64,000 bases of DNA. It comes from Cymodocea nodosa (taxonomy: Eukaryota; Streptophyta; Magnoliopsida; Alismatales; Cymodoceaceae). This document shows, piece after piece, positions 39,593-51,600 of the stretch (position 1 is its first letter; each line of letters begins with the position of its first letter). The position numbers and the translations under genes are program-made. The DNA lies in contig CM072336.1 in assembly GCA_036874045.1 (NCBI GenBank), forward strand, positions 27,045,501 through 27,109,500, in the 5' to 3' direction. The notes beneath the pieces are model-generated. The model was not told where the DNA came from and did no database searches. It worked only from the letters and a program-made list of their open reading frames with translations.

Positions 39593-42500
39593 ATGAGCGC
39601 GGTGCATCGGGACGGGGGAGGGAGGAGGCCCCCGCTGGTGCCGCTGGCGACGTTGATCGGAAGGGAGCTTCGGGGTGGCGGTGGGGTGGGTGGAGGTGGG
39701 GATAGGCCTTCTGTCAGGTACGGGCAGGCGGCGCTGGCGAAGAGAGGAGAGGATTACTTTCTTACAAAGCCCGATTGCTTTCGTGTCCACGGCGATCCCT
39801 CTTCCTCGTTCTCGGTCTTCGCGGTATTACGCCGTTTTTCCTTCTCTCGGATGGGTCTCTTCTTTTTTCTCTCTTTTTGGGGGAATGTGTGGATTTTCGT
39901 GTATGTATGTGTGTAGATCTTCGATGGGCACAACGGGATTTCCGCCGCCGTGTTCACCAAAGAACATCTTCTGGACCATGTGATGAGTGCCATGGAACCG
40001 AGGATCGGGAGAGAAGAGTGGCTTCAAGCACTCCCGAGGGCGCTTGTCGCTGGGTTCGTGAAGACTGACATCGAGTTCCAACGGAAAGGCAGGAAGTTGA
40101 TGCGTAATTTCGGTTTCCTTTACGATTGTATGGTCTTTATCTTTGGACTTAAAACCATTGTGATCTGTTTGTAACAGGGGAAGCTTCTGGGACTACGGCT
40201 ACGCTGGTGGTGATTGACGGATGGACGGTAACTGTTGCATCAGTTGGGGATTCCAGGTGCATATTGGATTCCCGAGGTGCAGTTACTCTTTTAACCGTGG
40301 ATCATAGGCTTGAAGAGAATGTTGAGGAGAGGGAGAGGGTTACGGCTAGCGGAGGAGAAGTTGGCAGACTTAATATTTGCGGTGGACAGGAGGTACGGAC
40401 TGCGGGATTACTAATTCGTGAAGATAATGTTAAGGATTTCAGATTCACCTTTCTGTTTCTAGGTGGGTCCTCTACGCTGCTGGCCTGGTGGTTTGTGTCT
40501 CTCAAGATCGATTGGAGATATGGATGTTGGGGAATTTATCGTCCCTATACCACATGTTAAGCAAGTCAAGGTTCATATTGCATTCTTAGTTCATGATGTT
40601 AAGTAAATATAATGCTGAGAAATTTTATTTTTTGTAAATCTTCTATATTTTTTCATTTTTGTTATGGTTCTAGCTTTCAAATGCTGGTGGAAGGTTAATT
40701 ATTGCTTCTGATGGCATATGGGATTCTCTGTCGTCTGAAGTGGCAGCAATGTGTTGCAGGGGTTTGCCTACTGAGCTTGCTGCTAAGCTAGTTGTTAAGG
40801 TATTTTTGAACGCTAACGTCCCCAAGCATTTCACTTGATTTCTTTTCCCATTGAGCCTTACTGATGTCATTGTTGGTCGACCTTACTGATTTAGGAAGCG
40901 TTGAGAACAACTGGCTTGAAAGATGACACTACCTGTCTAGTTGTTGATATTATTCCTTCTAACCATTCTTCCGCCCCAGCAACACCAAAGAACAATCAGA
41001 ATAAATTAAGATCTATTATTTTTGGGAAAAGGTCTCATAGTACTAACAAGCTATCTGATGGGGCTGTTGAGGAAATTTTTGAGGAAGGTTCGGCAATTCT
41101 TGCTGAGAGGTATATTTTTTTTCTTTACCTAAAGTACAGAAGCTATAGGCACTGGATAGATATTTATTAACTTTTCTTCGAGTACCATGTTCTTGTGGTT
41201 TATTATCTATCATTATTTATTGCATGTGTCTATGCACTTGTTATCTTCCTTTCGAACTAGCAAATGTTTTAGTAGTTTTTGCACTATTTTGTGGAATATA
41301 GTGGTTTTTGGAAAGGAGAGTTATAGTTGATTGAAGTTTTATTTGCTTATGAATACACTTAGTCTTGCTACTTAGTATCATATAAAACTATTTACAGTAG
41401 AAATGTCTGCTTTATAGTCTTGTATGATAGTAAAATTTTTAATGAATGTTGTAAAATATTGCTGTCTTATATTTGGAAAGTAATTTATATAAAATATTGT
41501 GCTAGTAGTGAATGGAAAAAGACAAGGATACACAAACATAGTTATAAAATGGTGTTATGGGAGCTTGCTTGCTTTTCTCTTAGCTTTGTTTCCTTCAATT
41601 CATTGAAATTGGGACTGATTGATACATAGATGATGAAATGCATCTGTTGTTAACCTTGTATGTTTGAATTCTTCGTAACAAAAGCTTGACTGGGCCTCTC
41701 TCTTCAGTTATGGGACTGATTCTTTCCTTTCTGTCTGTAAGATTTTGGAGTAAGACTGTCTTTCTTGTCAGATCATTTTAATCTTTAGCTGACATTTTCA
41801 TAAAACTTCAACCTATGTACGTGGGAACAACTCCTTGAGCAATTTGGAGACATCATACCAAAATAGGTGGTCATATGTCAACCATACCCTATCCTATTCC
41901 AAGAGGTATTATTGATTCAATTGATCATAATCTCCAAAGACAGTTAACTCCAATACATGCACTTCTTGAGGACCATGTTTTGCATGTGAGCCAAACAACT
42001 TGGAATAGAGGATGAACCTTTGTAAGGGACTTGCTCAAAGAAAAGTGATGATAGACAGATATTGGCTCAATGGTAGCAAATGCCTCGACATGGCTAAACC
42101 TAGCCTTCAGAGGGTCTAGCATTCATCATGTTGATTGATCCTTCATGATGCATAAGTACTTCTCCAAACCCAGCATTAAAATTTTGTAAGTGACTTTGAC
42201 TCTGTATCATTCCAATTTTATCAGATGTCACCGAAGAGACATACATAACCATGATTCATCCATAAACAAGGGAGGGGCAAACCACCCTGCTATCTTGAAC
42301 CATTATACGAAAATTTTGTGCATACCTCGGCTCATCCATAAACAAGGGAGGGGCAAACCACTTCACTATCTTGAACCATTACAGGACGAGATCAAGACAG
42401 GCATGTGTTTTTAGGTTATCTAGTTATACTCTCATTTTGAATACCTTCTACGTCAACCCTCCCTCACTACAAGTGAGTACCATCTAGAGAACTTGGCCCA

Positions 42501-43969
42501 ACAAACTAACAAACTCTGGTCATTGATAATCTTTACCATGACAACTTTTTAACTGACACAAAATTATATTGGAATAAGATTGCTAGTATACAAGGTGCAA
42601 TTGTCTAGCAGCTCGAGCAGAGACGCATGCAATAATCATCAATCTTGCCATTTTCTCTTTTGTTCAATTTGGGTGGGCACCTTTGGACTTCTCCAAACTG
42701 TGGTATGACAATCCAAGCATACTACTTTCATTCATACCCAAGTATATAACATCTGTCTGATATCAAACCCGTAAGACTGCAACTAGCATTATTGCAAAGG
42801 GAATCTTTCTACCTTTTAGTCTTTGATCACTTTCAGAGAGTGGCACCTCAACGCATTTTCTTATGGTCCTTTAAACAAGGTCGACTGTAATTGACCTTGC
42901 TTATAAAATGATATTTTTTTGGTGGTTCCTATATCATTATCTTTAGTTTCGACCTTGCTTATATGAGCTAAACGATAACAAACTTATATTATGATATTTT
43001 GTAACACTTTTATCTTCGAAGTTAGTTTCTACTTGACCTGGCTATAATTGTATTTTAAAAAGGATATTCTACTTTTCTTCATGATATGATGTTGAAAAGT
43101 TTTCCAGAAACAAATGTTTGTCAAAATTGCGTGATCCTCATCATGGGTTAACATAAGCCAGTATTTTATGAAAAACACTTGTAGTCTTCTAAGATGCAAA
43201 TGTAAAATGGTCTAAAGAGCTGTTAGTGTTGTAACGTAAACTTAACATAAATTGTCTGCTTAACAAGAAGAGGTTATCAAGTGAAATTTCTCTTGATCAA
43301 TCTATACGAATATAAACGCATTGCACGGCTGAAAATAGAATAAAAATGCATTGACATAAAAATGCACATCCAACACTGAGATACTAATGGAGTTGTATTT
43401 ATCAATATTTATGAAACTTGATGTCCACATTGATATTTAACATCTTGCAATAAAGTATATCTAATCTAATAAACCATCGTATAAACCAGATCCATACAAG
43501 AAGATGCTATAGATTGTGGTACTACCATCAATCTTCCAAGAGATCGAAAACATCCATCCTAATGCTATCTAAATTTTTTGCCGGCAACTTTAAATTAAAA
43601 AAGGGAATTATTGAAAAGATGGTTTTCCCCATTTTTGGCCCTTTAAATGTTTGTTTTTCCATTAAAAAATGGAACCATAAATCGACTGCTTGTTCGTATA
43701 ATAATTGGATTTGGATCATTACAACTTCAAAGCCCTTGTTTTACAGGTTGGGTGCTGAACATTCTGCAAGATCTAATTCTGGGCCAGTCAGGTGTGCAAT
43801 CTGTCAAGTTGATCAAACTCCAGATAATGGTTTATCGATTAACGGAGGAGGCTCATATATCTTGCACTCATCTAAACACTGGGAGGGCCCATTACTCTGT
43901 GCGGATTGCCAAAAGAAGAAGGATGCCATGGAAGGGAAACGATCCAATCGGCAGATGATAACCTCGTGA
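39593..43969 (+). CDS. Protein phosphatase 2C (PPM family) with a C-terminal Cys-pair module
   Basis: A Mg/Mn-dependent Ser/Thr phosphatase of the plant group that includes Arabidopsis At1g47380 and rice homologues. The exons are 39593-39823, 39917-40088, 40178-40392, 40463-40570, 40674-40799, 40895-41109 and 43747-43969, giving 429 residues. Metal-site motifs are GEDYF, DGHNG (80-84, the usual variant in this group), GDSR (158-161), SDGIWD (254-259) and DDTT (294-297). The tail has CAIC (372-375) and CADC (407-410), a likely zinc ribbon, then KKDAMEGKR, conserved in the group. Exon 2 is ended at AAAG/GC, because a GC donor keeps the family spacing; the alternative GT donor at 40104 inserts five residues. 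The start is the ATG that gives the family's short N-terminus. The last intron is 2.6 kb. No signal or membrane segment is seen. Confidence 0.92.
42256..42381. repeat. Two direct repeats of about 50 bp, 76-bp period
   Basis: The copies at 42256-42305 and 42332-42381 begin TCATCCATAAACAAGGGAGG and end CTATCTTGAACCATTA, nearly identical throughout. They lie in the large last intron of the PP2C gene. The surrounding 1 kb looks like inserted repetitive DNA, but I could not assign it to a class. Confidence 0.85.
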
Positions 43970-45662
43970 GACTGTTATTTGTGCCTTGTCTTAACTCAGT
44001 CCCATCCATGATGACTGGTTTAGTCAGTCTGCGTGTACAAAATTAACGGTGAATAAGGTGTTCTTGTCTCCTTGCTGGTTGCGTCCGTCATTCCCAAGTT
44101 TCTGTTGATTTCCTCGGCCAACTAACCGGGTTGCTCTTATCTCAGGTTGTGATAATTTTGGTTGCTAACCGCTTGAAATTTGTAATGAATGCTGTTGACA
44201 TAGTAACATTTTTCTAAAGTACGATCTGTTTGTACGACGTACATGTACCACTTGTACGACGGGTGCCGGATGTATGAAAACAATATGGTGTGATGGCTTT
44301 GCATTCGCTCTTGAATAGAGTTAGATCGAATTTGCATCATAAGCACTTGGTATCAACAGGACCCGGGACTTCTATATTTGATCTTTTTCTGTAAACTGTA
44401 GTTTTGAAAGCATCCATTGTAATGACGAACCATTGTAATTGACAAGCTTCCATTATATTAAACAAAACTTTTCTTTTGATGTCTTAAGTTATTCTTTTGG
44501 GATAATCTTCGACCCTCGTTCTTGAGACCACTGTTTTAAAAACGGACCTGAACTGGGTAGTTTAGCTGGATTAATAAATCGGAATCGGTATGGAATTCGG
44601 GTTTTCTAAATTGGTTGAGGCAGTGGCTCAATTTCCTCGGCTCGAATTGTCAATTCAAATGATATAAATTTCAAATAGGGTTCTTTTAATAAAATTTTTG
44701 AAAAATGATCTTGACAATATCATTAAAAGTTAAATGTTTAAATTTTAAAACTAAAAAAATTAAAGCTTAAAGCTCAAATTCAAAATTAAAAACTCAAAAT
44801 AATTGAGGAATTTTATAAGTATATAGGTTAATACATGCCAGTTTTATTTCAACTATTAAGCATTCTATTTTAATTCATTAGGCGTTAATCTATGCTTATT
44901 TCTTCAAGAAACTATCGAAATAATAATACATTTTTGATCGATTCAAAGTTTAAAATGGTTTAAACTATTTATAAATTTCAAAAGATGATCAAATTGATTT
45001 CTTGTCTGGTTACGTCTTTAAATTACCCGTTTGATCATATTTTGAACCGAAAACCAATGATCTTCTAATTTAATATCCGGTTCAATTTCAATGAGATTAC
45101 TTGAGGGCACAATTGCCGGTGTACGGGTGTAGATCCCACCAAATTCTCTCTCAACATGTAGCGGTCATCATCTTTTATATACGAGCACACTTACAAACCT
45201 TCAAACCAAATGTTCTAGTTTACAAGACATTATTATATGTATGTATGTATGGTTAAAAGGAAAATGATCATCAGATGGTCTATACGATACATTGTCCCAC
45301 AAGTCATTATTATTCTGGTACGAACTCGTTGAAATTGATTAAATGCCGTTGGCAAAAAGCAATAAAGAAAATAGGTTACATACTCTTGCAGACAAAGGAG
45401 CATTCTCAATGTTTTACAAGTTAAATATACAACACATTCTTCTACGCTTCCTTATTATTATAAATGCATTCCCCACACCAACACATACGATCACACAGCC
45501 CGTTAAAGAAGGGGATGATACTTTCCTTCGAGGAATAAAATAGAACGACCTCAGAAATATTCAGACGAAATGCTCTCAGCTTTTCGGTCTGATGGTTCAT
45601 CTAAAAGGTTCCTCCTCAACTGCCATTTTCTTCCTCAGTACCCGTGAAAGTTTTTATATTCT
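43970..45662. other. Convergent intergenic region between PP2C and Di19 genes
   Basis: This holds the 3' UTRs of both genes (PP2C from the left, Di19 from the right). No other gene is seen. The stretch 44530-45080 contains phrases such as GGACCTGAACTGGG and TTTGAACCGAAAACC that suggest an old repeat, not classified. Confidence 0.5.
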
Positions 45663-48600
45663 TCACAAGTTTTCAGGAAAAATCGTAGAGAACAGCAAAT
45701 GCCGAGCGAACTCAGACCTCTGAGCTCTCTCCTTCTGATCCTCGTCGGACAATGATGGTTGGGAGCTGCAAGTAAACAAATTCATCAGTCACATTGAGAG
45801 CAAGAGATGAGATCACGTAAGGCAGAAACATCGAGCTGATGTTCGAACAATGATATATGAAAAAAAATACAAGTTCGTCTCACCCGTGGGAAAATAACCG
45901 TTGAATACTTAAAAATGCCTAGTCAACAACGGAAGAAGTTTCAGTTTGTTAAATGGTTCACTGAATGATCGGTTGAATCATTTTAAACCAAAGCTAGTGA
46001 CCTTTCAAACTTCCAATTCGATTTCAAAAACCATATCCAAAATATTAAAATATTGCGAAATGAAATTAAAAACATGACAGATATCAACATAGTTAAACCG
46101 TCGTGCTTAACTAATACTTTCACTGTAGATGCCTAAGTACTCCAAGGCCATGGGCATTTGAATGTCCAGCCTTTTATTCTCTTTTAATCTGGATCCTGTT
46201 GGATCTGAATATGGATGAATCTATGCTATTTAAGAGCTGCTTTAGAGTTTCTTAAGTAGAAGATTTTTTGTTCTCTTCAATGTTGAAAAAAAAGAGGGAA
46301 AATGGACATTATACAGATTAGAAATTAAAACATTTTTTAAATGCCAGTTTAAACAAGCGTCATTTTAAAAATGGTATACATAAAAAATGAATAAATATAA
46401 TTATGCTTAAAAATAAACCAACATCACAATCGTCATAATAATTACATAAAATAAATTATAATTATATTACATGCAATAAATTTAAAAACGAACTTTTATA
46501 ATAGGCAAGTATTACTCAAGAATAAATACTTATTTAAAACGTAAATAAATATATATAACAAGTACAATCAAAGTTAAACAATAAAATAAGTATCAAAATA
46601 GCAAATTTATATCAATTAAAGTAACCCAAAAGATGAAATATAAAAAATAAAAAATGATCATTCAAACCATCCAAACGAGTACAAAGGTCATTTTTCTTAG
46701 AAAAATAGGAAAGGATTTTTTAAATGGAAAAAATGAGTATTTTTTCCAAACTTCCTTTCCTCTCTTTTTCCAAAAAGCAAAACGGATTGTGCTGAAAATA
46801 ATTTAAACTGCATTTAAATAGCCATTTTTCAAAATAATGGTTCTCTTCTTTCCAATTCCAAAACTCCAGCAATGGTGCCAACTTCAACAATACCTTAGGC
46901 AAGTTCTTCCATTTCTAATTCAACTTTAATGTTGTTTGATGCTTTAGTTATCGTCTTTTTAAATATTAATTATGTTTGGTGATTTTCATGTTTATTTAAA
47001 CTTAAATATTAAGTTTTTTATTTATGAAATGTGTGTATGCATGTATATATATATAATTATAAAAAAAAATAAAATAGTGCCTAAGTGGCCAGGTGCTCAA
47101 GTACCCAAGACCATCACCTTGGCATCTTGATAGCTGGTGCCTTAATAAGTGTAGGATGTACAGACTTGATTCATGATTATGGTAATTAATAGGAAGTCAA
47201 CTTCGACATTGGTTGGCGAGCTTTTATTTGCAGGCACTACTTTGGACTAGAATATCAGTGCATTATTACATCATTTTATTAAGATTCACATCTAACTCCC
47301 ACCAATAAACACAAACCATGCGCCCATTGAGAATGCATCTACTGTGATGACTTTCAGGATAGCAACCATTCAGCTATTTAAAGTGATTAAAAAAAGAACT
47401 ACTCATCCTTTTCTTCTCAGTAAGTTGAGCTACTCATCTATTATTATACCATTTTCATTTAAGATTCACAATCAACTTCTAGCAATCGCCACTAACCTCA
47501 GGTCCTTAGAAAACCATAATATGTACATCCACAGAAACTAATAGACACCTACCAGTTGGACGCCTAATATTGCATGCATGCAACTCTAAAACCAAGAGGT
47601 GATTCCACTACTAACCATTTCAAGAAAGTGAGCTTTGAATATTATGAGCTTCAACATATTAACCTTAAAGATCGTCTATTTACGAAGGTGTCATATTTAC
47701 TATTACTTGTGTCTTATGTGGTTTATGTGCTGTATGTTGCATGTGTATATACATAAGATGTACTGTAAATCTTCCCAGAAGTTTCTTCTTCTGGTACTAT
47801 AAAAGCAACTCTCTTCTCCCATGTCCAACAGGGAAGGGAGTATTACACAGTCTACCCATTTCCAAATGGTATTAGAGTCCATGTGGGCAACTCCCAGCAA
47901 TGGCCTCTCCTCCTACAGCCATCACCCTCCAGTTACCACCACCCTACACATTTCAAGCCCATATCAATACCCCAAACTCTGCTCGCAATGTCAGATCATT
48001 ACCATAATGTATACGTGCAAATGGGTCAGCACTCAAACCTCAATTGGCCTCTATGGGAGAAGAAAGAGAGGATCAAATATCAACTCCTTTCATGCTTTTC
48101 CATAGTGCTATAGAAATACTTGAATGACGAAATAAAAATCATGTAATAGAGAAAGTAACATGCGACCATGCAAACTTCATTTTGAAGCAAAAACCACGAA
48201 GAGTAGGAACAAAACTACCCAAAAGACATGCTAGGTGGACATGCTACACACTTTGAAATCATTCTTCATATATTGATGTGGTCCAATGGTCATGTATATA
48301 TTTGTCAAGAAAAAGGAAGGGTTTTCCGTAATATTTTGTAGAATTTGTTAAAGACCAAAGAGATGATCCAATATGAGAGAACAAAGAGAATAAAGAGATT
48401 ATCAAATATCAACTCTTTTCATGCCCTTTCATAGTGTTTTGGAAGAACTAGAATGACCAAACAGACAAATCATGCATCACAAAAAGTAATGTGGGACAAA
48501 TCTTCATCAATATCAATATCACTCCACAAGAGAACAAAGAAATAATCAAATATCAGCTCATTTCATGCCCTTTCATAGTGTTTTGGAAGAACTTGAATGA

Positions 48601-51600
48601 TCAAATGGACAAATCATACAACACAGGAAGTAAAATGGGACCACACATTCTTCATCTTGAAGTGAAGACCATGGATAGATGCATCAAAAACTAACTCTCA
48701 GTCACACTATGGGGGATGATACACATCTTTTGGAATCACTCTTCAGATGGGATTCAATGGTTGTTGATGATGTTAAGATATTTGTGAAGGAAAAGGTAGG
48801 TTTTTCATAATCATTTGTCGAATTTCTTATCCATTGTCTTTTTGGCACTTTGGACAATGTTAATTTGATTTTTCATAATATTCATTTTCCCTGTTCCTAG
48901 GAAGAATATTAATGTCAAAGGTCCTTGAAACATACAATTTTAACCTAAAAATACAATGAATTACAAAATAAAAACTAGTTGTATTACACATCCCAGATGA
49001 GGGTACATCTCATGGAATTAGAGGTTAAAGATAGCTAACACCTTGATGCTAAATAATACAAAATATCTGCAATTTGATGCTAGAGACAATAACAATATTT
49101 TTTTTTAAAAAGTCAGTCCATTGTGGCATACCTTTCTTGAGCATCTTGGACTACATTTTTGCTGTCTAAAGTTTCTTCATCAATCGGAAGGGACTCAACA
49201 TCCTTTGCTGAGTCAGTTGATGACGCATTGTAGATAAATGATGAGAGTAATGGATCTTGAATGGTACTTGAGGGAGGAGGCATGTAGGATGATCCACTAA
49301 GAAGGGATTGTAGATGTCCTTCTCTCAATTCCTTTTTCAGCAAGGAGAGTGCAGAGTAAGATCCTGACGAACCCCTGCGAAATTTTCTCCTACGTTGCAT
49401 GTAATCCTTAGTAAAGGAATTCAATGAATATTTTCCATAACACATTAAATAATGAAATCAACAACAAAAGAAAGTGAACATTACGGGTCTGTTCAATAAC
49501 GATTTTTTAAACCATCACATTAAAAAAAACTGCCATTTTAAAAATAGTTTCATAACTCAGTTTTTTTCATTTAACAATTTTAGTTTAAATTGGAACTTTG
49601 TTTCCAAAAACAATTGGGCATATAAATAATACATCTTGTAACAAATATTGAAAAACAGTAGTGCATTTCCATACACTAGTTGAAATAATCATTGACAAAT
49701 ACCCCTTAAGTAGTTTAATTGACCAAGACTGCAAAGTTTCATACTCAATACTAAGGGTTTATTTGTGTATCAGGAAAATGATTGAAAAGAAAATTAAGGA
49801 AAATGTGGAAAACAAAGAAAATAGAAAATAACGAAAATTAATTTCAATTTCGTCATTTCCTGGTGTTTATGCACTTAATGAAAAATGAAGAAAATTAAAA
49901 TTTGGGTATTTGTACACTAGATAAAAATTAAAATTTTGATATTTGGACGTGGTGCAAAATGACAAAAATTTAAACCTTACATATTAAAACTAGTCATATT
50001 AAAAAATAAAACTACAAATTATAACATTCATCTTTTCATATAATTTATTTTTTATTTTATTTATATCATTTTTTCCACAATCTCTCTCTTTTTTTTTAAT
50101 CTATTCATTCACCATTTTTTTCTTCTTCTTTCTTCATCAATCTTCTTCGTCCACTACAGTCAGCAACTCTTCCTGGAAGATCTCTGGCAAGGTTGTGTGA
50201 AGATGCATCACTGCTCCAACAGGTGGCTATGGAGGAAGAAATATGATGTATAGGTGAGGTGGAAGGAGCTCAAGGGGCTATGCAACGATGTTGCTACAGT
50301 TGAGATTTGAAGGATCAACAAGAGAGAGCAACGTGCAAGAATGCCGTGCAAGTGAGGAGAGTAGCACAAAGAGGAGACACATACAATGGCGATGCTAGAA
50401 GTATCGTTTGTGGCAAGCACAAGAGGGTGGAGAGGCATGGACAAAAAATGATTCCTTGGGTTGTGAGGTGGGAAAATTAAGAAAATCATCCTTTTATATG
50501 CTAGCAAATGCCAAATAAAAATTTCCCAATTTCTAAAGGCACAAATGCTAGGAAAATCTAAAAAACAAATTTCAAATTTTCCTTTTCAACATTTTCTGCA
50601 AGCACAAACCCCCCTTAAGGTTCAAATCCTAGTGACAATATTCTCTTACCAATTTCAAAAAACAATAAAACATAATGAATTTGATCAAAAATTAGACCAC
50701 AGCACAAGGCTTTTGGTCAGTGTAACAAAGTGTGTAAACAAGACACCATCTACCATGAAATAGATATCTTCTACCATAAGAAAAGCTTTCTTTAGATAGA
50801 TACAAATAAGGATCATTATGAACGTGATTCATACTCTTGAATAAGGTTCAAATCTTGATATTAGCATATCACCACAAAACAAGATAATGACTATCATCAT
50901 GATACCCAAAATAAGCAAGCAACAAAAGGATATCTTGAAGAAATTGCCATGTTGTGTTGTTATATGTCCTACCAAGTCCATCCCAATTCTGGCTGCACAC
51001 ACAGGACATACCTGCAAAAGTATAAACATCAAAGCAGTGAGAATGGACAATAGCATATAGGGAAAATTTACCAATGAAAGTTCCAATAGTACACAGCAAT
51101 ACTTCCATAAATAGCAAAATTATTTCCTAAGATTCAAGCTCATCAACTTTAAGCCAAAATGGAGCAACTTTACCATTGTATCAATCTTCACCCCCACCAT
51201 GATAAAAAGAAGAAACAAGATACAAAGAAACAACATGATAAGATCATAAGAAAAGATTTTCAAAGTTAACATTCTCATCAATACTAATTAAATGTTAACT
51301 TACTCATAGAAAGAAAGGACAAATCAACTGACTAGCATCAAAATATGACAGTAAATAGCCCTAGACATATTTTGCATACGTGTTGAGTCCATCAGACCAT
51401 TGGAGAAAACAAAAAACAATACAAAATAGACACTTACAGACCATAAACAATAAACATGGCATCTACAAAACTAGATGCATGCACAGATATATGAAGTGAA
51501 AGCGGGGTTCCAGTGAAACAATCTTAAACATCTTTTATAAAAAAGATACAAATTTCAATGCAAAAAAAATTAGAAAATGCATAATCTAAATGAGTCTATG

